From NCBI GenBank assembly GCA_020053565.1, contig JAGVMY010000136.1, forward strand, positions 1 through 5,207: DNA of 5,207 nucleotides, read 5' to 3'. The position numbers were made by a program, and so were the translations under genes. Below, piece after piece: positions 1 to 5,207 of this stretch. The notes under the pieces are model-generated. The model worked only from the letters and a program-made list of their open reading frames with translations, had not been told where the DNA came from and ran no database searches. Positions within the stretch are counted from its first letter, which is position 1; each line of letters opens with the position of its first letter. This DNA is from Thermodesulfovibrionales bacterium. Lineage in GTDB: Bacteria > Nitrospirota > Thermodesulfovibrionia > Thermodesulfovibrionales > SM23-35.

Positions 1-127
1 AATAGATATCACAGGGGTTAATGAGACATTTTCGCATAATGTGAAGCTTGATATGACAGGTGTGAATATGAGGACAAAATCAGATGAGGTGAAAATCAAG
101 ATTATCATTGCAGGGGGCAGGAAGTGA
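1..127 (+). CDS. cdaR: YbbR/CdaR-like protein, 3' end only
   Basis: This is the last 41 codons of a gene that begins before the window; the reading frame starts at base 2 and ends with TGA at 125-127. The visible peptide (IDITGVNETFSHNVKLDMTG, then a short strand-rich tail ending GGRK) has the alternating hydrophobic pattern and the 'D-x-T-G-x-N-E-x-F' style of a YbbR repeat. YbbR-domain proteins (CdaR) are membrane-anchored extracytoplasmic partners of the diadenylate cyclase CdaA, and the family commonly sits in the order cdaA-cdaR-glmM. Here the next gene is glmM, with a 4-nt GTGA overlap, which strongly supports the call. The membrane anchor and earlier repeats cannot be seen. The identification rests on a short fragment plus synteny. 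Confidence 0.75.
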   Translation, partial: IDITGVNETFSHNVKLDMTGVNMRTKSDEVKIKIIIAGGRK

Positions 128-1470
128 AACTCTTTGGAACCGATGGTATAAGAGGCACAGTCAACAAACATCCGATGACACCTGAAACAGTTCTGAGGAT
201 AGGCATGGCTGCTGCACATGTGCTGAGAGCTGAACAAGGAAGAAATATGATCCTCATAGGTAAGGATACAAGACTATCAGGGTATATGATCGAGAGCGCC
301 CTTACCTCAGGAATATGCTCGATGGGAATGAATGTCACTCTCGTCGGTCCATTGCCTACCCCAGGTATTGCATTTCTCACAAGGACATTACGATTAGATG
401 CGGGAATTGTCATATCCGCATCGCATAACCTATTTGAAGACAATGGTATCAAGTTTTTCTCTTCTGACGGGTTTAAACTTCCTGATGGAATCGAAAGGAA
501 AATTGAGGAACTCGTGCTTGATGACGGACTGCAAAGGAACAGACCAAAAGGTTCACACATTGGTAAGGCATACCGGCTGGATGATGCAACAGGACGATAT
601 ATCGAGTATATCAAATCAACACTTCCCCGGGGCATGACCTTTGAGGGGATGAAAATTGTTATTGACTGTGCAAATGGTGCTGCATACAAGACAACGCCAT
701 GGCTCCTGCGAGAGCTGGGAGCAATAGTGACCTCAATTAATGATAAACCTGATGGGGTAAATATCAATTTAGGGTGTGGCTCATTAAATATCGAGAGACT
801 GCAGAAGGAAGTGAAACTCCACAAGGCTGACATTGGTATCGCTCATGACGGAGATGCAGATAGGGCAATCTTCTGTGATGAAAAAGGCAGAATAGTTGAT
901 GGCGACAAGATTATAGGTATGTGGGCAGTAGAAATGAAAAGAAAGGGTACGCTTAAAGGCAATACTGTTGTATCAACGGTGATGAGTAATCTCGGCCTCG
1001 AGAAGTATCTTGAAAAGAATGGAATAAAACTGATGAGGACGAGGGTAGGGGATAGATACGTTGTGGAGAAGATGATCGAGGGAGGATTCAAGCTTGGAGG
1101 AGAACAGTCAGGACACATTGTTTTCCTCGACTATAATACAACAGGCGATGGACCTCTCACCACTGTCCAGGTTCTGTATTTGATGAAGGAAAGAAATACT
1201 TGTCTATCCAAGCTTGCATCTGAGATAAAACTTTATCCGCAGATTTTGAAGAATGTAGAAGTGGAACACAAACATGATATTAAAGCAATCCCGGAGATAG
1301 AAGAGGCGATAAAAGTTGCAGAAGAGAAGCTTGACGGAAAGGGAAGAATACTTGTGAGGCCTTCAGGTACTGAACCAAAAATCAGGGTAATGCTCGAGGG
1401 TGAAGACATGAAGCTCATCACAAAACTTGTCCGGGATATTTCAAAGGTTATTAAAGAAAAAATGACCTGA
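124..1470 (+). CDS. glmM: phosphoglucosamine mutase GlmM
   Basis: GlmM converts glucosamine-6-phosphate to glucosamine-1-phosphate in the cytoplasm, a step toward UDP-N-acetylglucosamine for peptidoglycan and lipopolysaccharide. The 448-residue length is normal for the family. All four signatures of the alpha-D-phosphohexomutase fold are present. The catalytic loop SASHN is at residues 98-102, with Ser100 the phosphorylated residue. The Mg-binding loop DGDADR is at 242-247, the sugar-recognition loop GGEQSGH (the GlmM-type version) at 325-331, and the phosphate-binding loop RPSGTEPKIR at 412-421. The start is GTG at 124: it gives the canonical MKLFGTDGIRG N-terminus, has a purine-rich AGGGGG about 6 nt upstream, and overlaps the stop of the preceding YbbR gene, implying translational coupling. 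The stop overlaps the comEC start by one base. Activity presumably depends on autophosphorylation of Ser100, as known for GlmM. No anomaly was seen. Confidence 0.97.
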   Translation: MKLFGTDGIRGTVNKHPMTPETVLRIGMAAAHVLRAEQGRNMILIGKDTRLSGYMIESALTSGICSMGMNVTLVGPLPTPGIAFLTRTLRLDAGIVISASHNLFEDNGIKFFSSDGFKLPDGIERKIEELVLDDGLQRNRPKGSHIGKAYRLDDATGRYIEYIKSTLPRGMTFEGMKIVIDCANGAAYKTTPWLLRELGAIVTSINDKPDGVNINLGCGSLNIERLQKEVKLHKADIGIAHDGDADRAIFCDEKGRIVDGDKIIGMWAVEMKRKGTLKGNTVVSTVMSNLGLEKYLEKNGIKLMRTRVGDRYVVEKMIEGGFKLGGEQSGHIVFLDYNTTGDGPLTTVQVLYLMKERNTCLSKLASEIKLYPQILKNVEVEHKHDIKAIPEIEEAIKVAEEKLDGKGRILVRPSGTEPKIRVMLEGEDMKLITKLVRDISKVIKEKMT

Positions 1471-3812
1471 TGCTATTTTTTTTATCATTCCTATCCGGTA
1501 TAACCCTTTTCTACTCATTTATGTATTTTCCTTTTTCTTCAGGTTTTATCTTTTTGTTGTCTTCTTTGTGGCTCACTATTAAAAAGAGATTTATTTTCAT
1601 CCTTCTCATTCTCTTGGGAATAGCCTTTGCGTTTCTAAGATACGAGCCACTTAAGGACATGTCACATATAGGCGGAAGAGAGTTTGTCGTAAAAGGTATT
1701 TTTGAATCGCATCCTGTAAAGAGTGACAGCGATATGTTCAAACAGGCATTTACTATAAGATCTGCTCTGGATATGAAGGCTGGTGAGATGATGGATGACC
1801 TTGCAGGAAGGGAAATAATGCTCTTTTCAGATAAAGAGTTTGATCTTTCCACAGAATATGAGATTGCCATTAAATTTCTGAGAGACAGGACAAGGTTAAA
1901 CCCTGGAATGTGGAATAGCGAGGATATCTATGCGAACCTTCTTGAGGTAAGAGATTCAGGACAGAGGAGAATATCTATTGGTTCAACGATTCAGGAGTGC
2001 AGGTACAGGCTCGACAGGTATATCATTGAAAATTTTAAAAAGGATTCCGGTGCAATTATCGCTGCGATGACAATAGGTCAGATGGCTTATGTGAGTGAAG
2101 ACCTGAGAAATGCATTTAATTCAACCGGGCTTACGCATATTCTCAGTATTTCCGGTACTCATTTTGGGTTATTCTCTGTGTTTTTATTTGGAATATTCAG
2201 GTTATTGATAAAGGCATTCCCTTACTGGATTCTCCAGAGGATCACAATCTTTCTTACACCTTCACAGGCTGCTGCCTTGCTTTCCCTTCCCTTTATGATT
2301 GCATATCTCTGCCTTTCAGGAGGCAGTGTTCCTGCAGTGAGGTCATTTATTATGATAGGCCTGTTCCTGTTTGGACTTATTATTGGGAGGAAGGGATTCT
2401 GGCTTAACTCTCTTATTTTCGCCGCATTTATATTGACTGTCTGGAAACCTGACGTTCTCTTTAATCTCTCATTTCAGCTGTCATTTCTCGCAATACTGTT
2501 TATTGGTTTTTCAATTGGCTACATGGAGGAGGAGAAAAATGAAGATGAAAAGAAAAGCAAAAAAATGCTCAGGTATGTTAAAAATGCGTTATTCCTTACC
2601 TTAGCAGCATCGATTGGTACCGCACCACTTGTTGCATATCATTTCCACTATTTTTCTCTCATCTCGCCCATATCAAACTTACTCATAGCACCGTTCATAG
2701 GTTTTATACTTATACCCCTGTCAGTTGTTTCATCCTTTTTATTTCTGATTACAGGCCATTATGTGTTTACTCCGGTGGTATCAGCAGTTTCAGATGTGAG
2801 CATTTTCCTCGTGAGGCTGTTATCTGACATCCCCTTTGCTGATATAAAAATACCGGCCTTTCCCTCGATTATCGTATTCCTCTTTTACACAGGATTTATT
2901 TTTTATTTTCTTTCAGGTAAAAAGAGATATACCCTGATAATTCCATTTATTCCTATAATGATTTATCTCACCCTGTCAATTTTCGAAAAAAGGGAACTTA
3001 TTGTTACCTGTCTTGATGTAGGTCAGGGAGATTCATCTGTGATTGAGCTTCCTGATGGGAAGTCTATGGTAGTTGATACAGGGAGAACCGGCAGGGAACC
3101 CGCCTCGTTTCTTAAATATAGAGGTAAAAAGACTGTTGATGCCCTTATCCTTTCACACATCCACATTGATCATACAGGGGGATTGGATTATATAGCAAAG
3201 AGATTCGAGGTTAAGGAACTCTGGGACGGTGGGAGGCTTATCTACCCCGAAGATTTTATAACCCATATGAAAGTTAAACACAGAACACTTAATAGGGGTG
3301 ATATGGTTAAAGGAAAAGGGTACAGTATTTACATCTTTCATCCTTATCCAGAATTCTATACAATGTATGGGAGTGAATCTGTTGAGGCTGATAATGACTC
3401 TCTTGTACTAAAGATTAAAGGTAATAATAAATCATTCCTCTTTACGGGTGATATCGAGGAAGAGGCAGAGGAAAATATTTCACATCTCGGTAATTGGCTA
3501 AAGAGTGATATTCTTAAGGTCCCACACCATGGCAGTAAAAAATCTGCATACGAACCTTTCTTTAACACTGTCTCGCCTGATATTGCCATAATAAGTGTAG
3601 GACGTGATAATCCATTCGGCCATCCTCATCCTGAAACATTGGATGCATTATATGGTGTTGAAATATTCCGGACAGACCTCGATGGGGCTATAAAAATAAA
3701 AGAGTCTATAAATGGGCTTGAAGTAAAGACATTTAAGGATTTTCAAATGAAAAAGATACATTCATTTAATGAAGAGAGAGAGAACATTAAAAGGCTCTTT
3801 GTAGTATGGTAA
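1470..3812 (+). CDS. comEC: ComEC/Rec2 DNA-uptake channel with metallo-beta-lactamase domain
   Basis: ComEC is the inner-membrane channel that carries single-stranded DNA into the cytoplasm during natural transformation. At 780 residues it is full length. Hydrophobic segments at about 1-25 and 38-57 precede a soluble region (about 70-170) that fits the OB-fold DUF4131. A polytopic Competence domain follows (about 190-500), with ISGTH at 227-231 and FQLSF at 335-339. A charged E/K-rich loop (352-366) lies between membrane segments. The C-terminal metallo-beta-lactamase domain (about 511-750) opens with LDVGQGD (515-521) and VDTG (535-538). It keeps H563-x-H565-x-D567-H568, TGD (659-661), PHHGS (685-689) and GHPHP (717-721), so the metal site looks complete and a nuclease role on the incoming strand is plausible. 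The ATG overlaps the glmM stop (TGATG) and has only a weak Shine-Dalgarno, so translation is probably coupled to glmM. An 8-T run covers codons 3-5. No other competence gene is in the window, so function in uptake is inferred from the family. Confidence 0.95.
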   Translation: MLFFLSFLSGITLFYSFMYFPFSSGFIFLLSSLWLTIKKRFIFILLILLGIAFAFLRYEPLKDMSHIGGREFVVKGIFESHPVKSDSDMFKQAFTIRSALDMKAGEMMDDLAGREIMLFSDKEFDLSTEYEIAIKFLRDRTRLNPGMWNSEDIYANLLEVRDSGQRRISIGSTIQECRYRLDRYIIENFKKDSGAIIAAMTIGQMAYVSEDLRNAFNSTGLTHILSISGTHFGLFSVFLFGIFRLLIKAFPYWILQRITIFLTPSQAAALLSLPFMIAYLCLSGGSVPAVRSFIMIGLFLFGLIIGRKGFWLNSLIFAAFILTVWKPDVLFNLSFQLSFLAILFIGFSIGYMEEEKNEDEKKSKKMLRYVKNALFLTLAASIGTAPLVAYHFHYFSLISPISNLLIAPFIGFILIPLSVVSSFLFLITGHYVFTPVVSAVSDVSIFLVRLLSDIPFADIKIPAFPSIIVFLFYTGFIFYFLSGKKRYTLIIPFIPIMIYLTLSIFEKRELIVTCLDVGQGDSSVIELPDGKSMVVDTGRTGREPASFLKYRGKKTVDALILSHIHIDHTGGLDYIAKRFEVKELWDGGRLIYPEDFITHMKVKHRTLNRGDMVKGKGYSIYIFHPYPEFYTMYGSESVEADNDSLVLKIKGNNKSFLFTGDIEEEAEENISHLGNWLKSDILKVPHHGSKKSAYEPFFNTVSPDIAIISVGRDNPFGHPHPETLDALYGVEIFRTDLDGAIKIKESINGLEVKTFKDFQMKKIHSFNEERENIKRLFVVW

Positions 3813-3826
3813 AATCTAACATGAAC

Positions 3827-3834
3827 AAGGAGGG
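3827..3834 (+). promoter_or_regulatory. strong Shine-Dalgarno for the OsmC-like gene
   Basis: AAGGAGGG lies 8 nt before the ATG at 3843, a near-perfect anti-16S match at good spacing. It fixes the start of the OsmC-like gene. It also contrasts with the coupled, weak-SD start of comEC just upstream, suggesting this gene is translated independently and perhaps at a higher rate. Confidence 0.85.
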
Positions 3835-3842
3835 ACAGACAT

Positions 3843-4313
3843 ATGGAAGAAAAAGAGACTGAAGGTCTGGATGAATCTTTAAAGGGTTACAAAGAAAAAA
3901 TACCTCTCGTCAGTAGAGCTTTTCTCACATGGGAAAAGGATATGGTCTTTACGGGGAGGATGCCGGGTTGTTTAGTTGATTATGACCCCACGAGAAAAGA
4001 GGGATGTGTGCCGACCGATACCCTTCTGGTGAGCATCGCAGGTTGTCTTGCAATAGATGTGGTCACATTTCTCAGGAAGATGAAAGGAGAGATTACCAGT
4101 TTTGAGATAGAAATTTCAGGAGAGAGAAATCCTACACCACCTCAATATTTCAAATCAGTAGAAATGATAATCCATATAGCTGGTAAGGAAATCACTCCAA
4201 GGAAACTCGATAGAGCTATCTCACTTTCCCAGGAAAAGTATTGCTCGGTGTCCCATACACTCCGAAAAGATACACCGGTAAAGGTGAGTTATATTATTGA
4301 AGAGAGCGCATAG
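3843..4313 (+). CDS. OsmC/YhfA-like thiol (peroxide-reductase-fold) protein
   Basis: The 156-residue protein has the OsmC/Ohr fold pattern. A beta-rich N-terminal half leads to PTDTLLVSIAGCLAIDVVTF (residues 57-76), where Cys68 lies in the central helix. The second conserved cysteine, Cys134, is in the motif KYCSVSHTL (132-140). In OsmC and Ohr enzymes this cysteine pair reduces organic hydroperoxides using dithiol reductants. The 'PTD-LL---GC---DV---L-KM' wording is closer to the YhfA-type subgroup, whose substrate is poorly defined, so peroxidase activity is only inferred. Two extra cysteines, Cys43 and Cys55, are visible. A cytoplasmic location is expected since no signal peptide is seen. 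It starts 30 nt after comEC, has its own strong ribosome-binding site, and may still share that transcript. It converges with the DsrE-like gene; a shared thiol/sulfur theme is suggestive but not shown. The symbol is left blank because the subgroup is not certain. Confidence 0.88.
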   Translation: MEEKETEGLDESLKGYKEKIPLVSRAFLTWEKDMVFTGRMPGCLVDYDPTRKEGCVPTDTLLVSIAGCLAIDVVTFLRKMKGEITSFEIEISGERNPTPPQYFKSVEMIIHIAGKEITPRKLDRAISLSQEKYCSVSHTLRKDTPVKVSYIIEESA

Positions 4314-4377
4314 ATAAATCCTATAGAACGATACTACGAATATTGAAGCAGGTCTCTTATGAGGGAAGAAGTTCCAG
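4314..4377. other. convergent intergenic gap, no clear terminator
   Basis: These 64 bases separate the OsmC-like gene (+) from the DsrE-like gene (-), tail to tail. I looked for a GC-rich stem with a following T-tract on either strand and found only short, weak inverted matches (for example CTC/GAG around a TTAT loop near 4353-4362). Termination may be Rho-dependent or occur by read-through into the opposite gene. Confidence 0.5.
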
Positions 4378-4800
4378 TTAAAAAGAAAGATTCATATCTG
4401 CTGGAATGACTACTTCCTTGTAGTATTTTGCTGGGTCGGCAATCTTAACGCCCTCAATGAGATCAACGGGCTTCATACCGAACAGAGGGATATTCAGCGG
4501 ACAGGCGAGGACGGTTGCCCCTTCAGCTATAACCATGATGAAGAGATCTTCTGCTGTTGGTAACTCTAATTCTTCCATCCTCTTCATCACAGCATCTCCC
4601 ATTTCTCTGGGCAAGTCAGGCAGGCATTGAAGTTCTTTTACTTTTTCTTTGTGAAGTGCGGTTACACCCCTTGAGCCAAAAAATATCGTAACCTTCTGTC
4701 CTTCTCTGAGTAAACTTAATGCTGTCATGAGGGCATTATAGACCAGACAGAGTTCATCATGGAAACACATTATTGATACATTTTTTATTATTTTTGCCAT
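4378..4800 (-). CDS. DsrE-like (DsrE_2-type) sulfur-carrier family protein
   Basis: The 140-residue cytoplasmic protein has the alternating strand/helix pattern of the DsrE/DsrF fold. An N-terminal strand (about 4-12) is followed by a helix with A-L-x-x-A-L-x-L-L-x-E-G (23-34). The strand KVTIFFGSRGVTAL (36-49) leads to a variable middle, then VLACPLNIPLFGMKPVDLIEGV (97-118), which matches the DsrE_2 style with its Cys in an 'AC' turn and a following 'G--LI-GV'. Cys100 is the expected persulfide-carrying residue; Cys12, Cys18 and Cys59 are additional. Family members carry or transfer sulfur as protein persulfides, often with TusA, rhodanese or sulfur-oxidising/reducing enzymes, none of which is in the window. 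The start is fixed by an AAAGGAGA ribosome-binding site 6 nt upstream. It lies 53 nt downstream of an ArsR-type regulator on the same strand and is probably co-transcribed with it. The exact partner and substrate are unknown. Confidence 0.82.
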   Translation of the reverse strand: MAKIIKNVSIMCFHDELCLVYNALMTALSLLREGQKVTIFFGSRGVTALHKEKVKELQCLPDLPREMGDAVMKRMEELELPTAEDLFIMVIAEGATVLACPLNIPLFGMKPVDLIEGVKIADPAKYYKEVVIPADMNLSF

Positions 4801-4806
4801 TATGTT

Positions 4807-4814
4807 TCTCCTTT
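4807..4814 (-). promoter_or_regulatory. Shine-Dalgarno for the DsrE-like gene
   Basis: Read on the minus strand this is AAAGGAGA, 6 nt upstream of the ATG whose first base is 4800. It supports the chosen start and shows that the DsrE-like gene has its own ribosome-binding site rather than depending on coupling to the ArsR gene. Confidence 0.8.
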
Positions 4815-4839
4815 AATGTCTACGAGTAATGTCTACGAG
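4814..4839. repeat. perfect 13-bp tandem repeat in the ArsR-DsrE spacer
   Basis: TAATGTCTACGAG occurs twice with no gap, at 4814-4826 and 4827-4839. A degenerate third match, TTATGTCTA, lies at 4848-4856 (8 of 9 bases) and overlaps the ArsR stop codon. On the minus strand, the direction of both genes, each unit reads CTCGTAGACATTA, and the proximal copy ends at the DsrE ribosome-binding site. It may be a direct-repeat regulator site, a small mRNA element, or a simple slippage duplication; the sequence does not decide between these. Confidence 0.85.
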
Positions 4840-4853
4840 CTCAAAACTTATGT

Positions 4854-5195
4854 CTATCTTTTCCTCTCTTCAGGATATTTGCCTCTTTTTGTTACAGGGC
4901 AACATTCAGGTCCAGGTAATGGCTTATGATAATCCTTTTTGAGTAACTCAAGAAGATCTGGGATTATTGGGTCAACAAGAAAATAACACTTAAGTCTTCC
5001 ATCAACATAGTAATCAATAATACGGCAATTTCTGAGTAATGCAAGGTGCTGGGATATATTAGGCTGACTTATTTCAAAAAATTCTTTAAAATCACTTACA
5101 CACTTTACACCTTTTGTGAGCTCCTCCAGTATCTTTATTCTCACCGGATGAGCTATAACCTTAAGAAGTTCTATTCTCTGCCCAAGTGATCTCAT
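4854..5195 (-). CDS. ArsR-family winged-helix regulator, cysteine-rich; start uncertain
   Basis: This is a DNA-binding repressor-type protein of 113 residues from the ATG used here. The opening helix (VIAHPVRIKILEEL, residues 13-26) is the classic ArsR 'hP-R--IL--L' motif. The recognition region ISQPNISQHLALLRNCRII (42-60) is the helix-turn-helix, and the wing YYVDGRLKCYFLVDP (62-76) follows. Five cysteines are present: Cys32, Cys57, Cys70 and the adjacent pair Cys98-Cys99 in a short proline- and charge-rich tail. The ArsR metal motif ELCxCxL is only half kept (KCVSDF, one Cys), so a classical arsenite site is doubtful; a thiol/persulfide switch or another metal site is possible. The protein probably controls the DsrE-like gene 53 nt downstream. 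No Shine-Dalgarno precedes this ATG, and the frame stays open to the window edge 12 nt away, so the true start may lie outside. Confidence 0.85.
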   Translation of the reverse strand: MRSLGQRIELLKVIAHPVRIKILEELTKGVKCVSDFKEFFEISQPNISQHLALLRNCRIIDYYVDGRLKCYFLVDPIIPDLLELLKKDYHKPLPGPECCPVTKRGKYPEERKR

Positions 5196-5207
5196 AAGCT
5201 TTATATA

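Noticed and set aside
105..833. Long antisense open frame of 242 codons on the minus strand within glmM
   Set aside because: It lies wholly opposite the well-supported glmM frame. Its translation is Ser/Pro/Ile-rich with no domain pattern, and it has no plausible ribosome-binding site.
2521..2565. Purine-rich low-complexity stretch with an A7 run in comEC, as a sign of insertion or frameshift
   Set aside because: The frame stays open and encodes a charged cytoplasmic loop between membrane segments, as is normal for variable loops of polytopic proteins. The domain continues intact on both sides.
3787..3815. TATGGT/TAAAAT boxes before the OsmC-like gene as a sigma-70 promoter
   Set aside because: No -35 element of useful quality is found at proper spacing, and AT-rich hexamers are common here, so it is not listed as a feature.
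3821..3862. Possible 13-codon leader peptide from the ATG at 3821
   Set aside because: This ATG precedes the strong Shine-Dalgarno instead of following one, and the short frame has no conserved feature. The Shine-Dalgarno clearly serves the ATG at 3843.
4821..4844. TTGAGC (minus strand, 4844-4839) plus a downstream TAGACA as an internal promoter for the DsrE-like gene
   Set aside because: The -10 match is poor and the element is formed by the repeat itself. It cannot be separated from chance without transcript data.

Overview
The window is about 41% GC by eye. It holds five complete or near-complete genes and the 3' end of a sixth, packed closely and typical of a bacterial chromosome. The cdaR-glmM order, a full-length ComEC, and an OsmC/DsrE/ArsR group suggest an anaerobic, sulfur-handling bacterium. 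A Nitrospirota or Thermodesulfovibrio-like lineage, or a deltaproteobacterium, would fit. This is an inference from gene style only; there is no rRNA or other taxonomic marker.

Positions 1-3812 (+ strand) look like one translationally coupled block. It starts with the C-terminal end of a YbbR/CdaR-type protein (1-127), which overlaps the GTG start of glmM by 4 nt (GTGA). Phosphoglucosamine mutase GlmM (124-1470) follows, and its stop overlaps the ATG of comEC by 1 nt (TGATG). ComEC/Rec2 (1470-3812) is a full-length DNA-uptake channel with an intact C-terminal metallo-beta-lactamase domain. CdaR is the usual partner of the c-di-AMP cyclase CdaA, so the block links second-messenger signalling, cell-wall amino-sugar synthesis and DNA uptake. 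Thirty bases later, with its own strong Shine-Dalgarno, comes an OsmC/YhfA-like thiol protein (3843-4313).

Positions 4378-5195 (- strand) converge on this block. An ArsR-family regulator (5195 to 4854) is followed by a DsrE-like sulfur-carrier-type protein (4800 to 4378). They are separated by a 53-nt spacer that holds a perfect 13-bp tandem repeat. The ArsR protein is unusually cysteine-rich, which fits a thiol/persulfide or metal sensor controlling the DsrE-like gene. The regulator's promoter lies outside the window and its start codon is uncertain.

No tRNA, rRNA, CRISPR, insertion sequence, integration site or convincing intrinsic terminator was seen. The window is mostly ordinary housekeeping sequence. 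The items most worth a second look are the ArsR-DsrE pair with its tandem repeat, the position of comEC behind glmM, and an 8-T run just after the comEC start codon.
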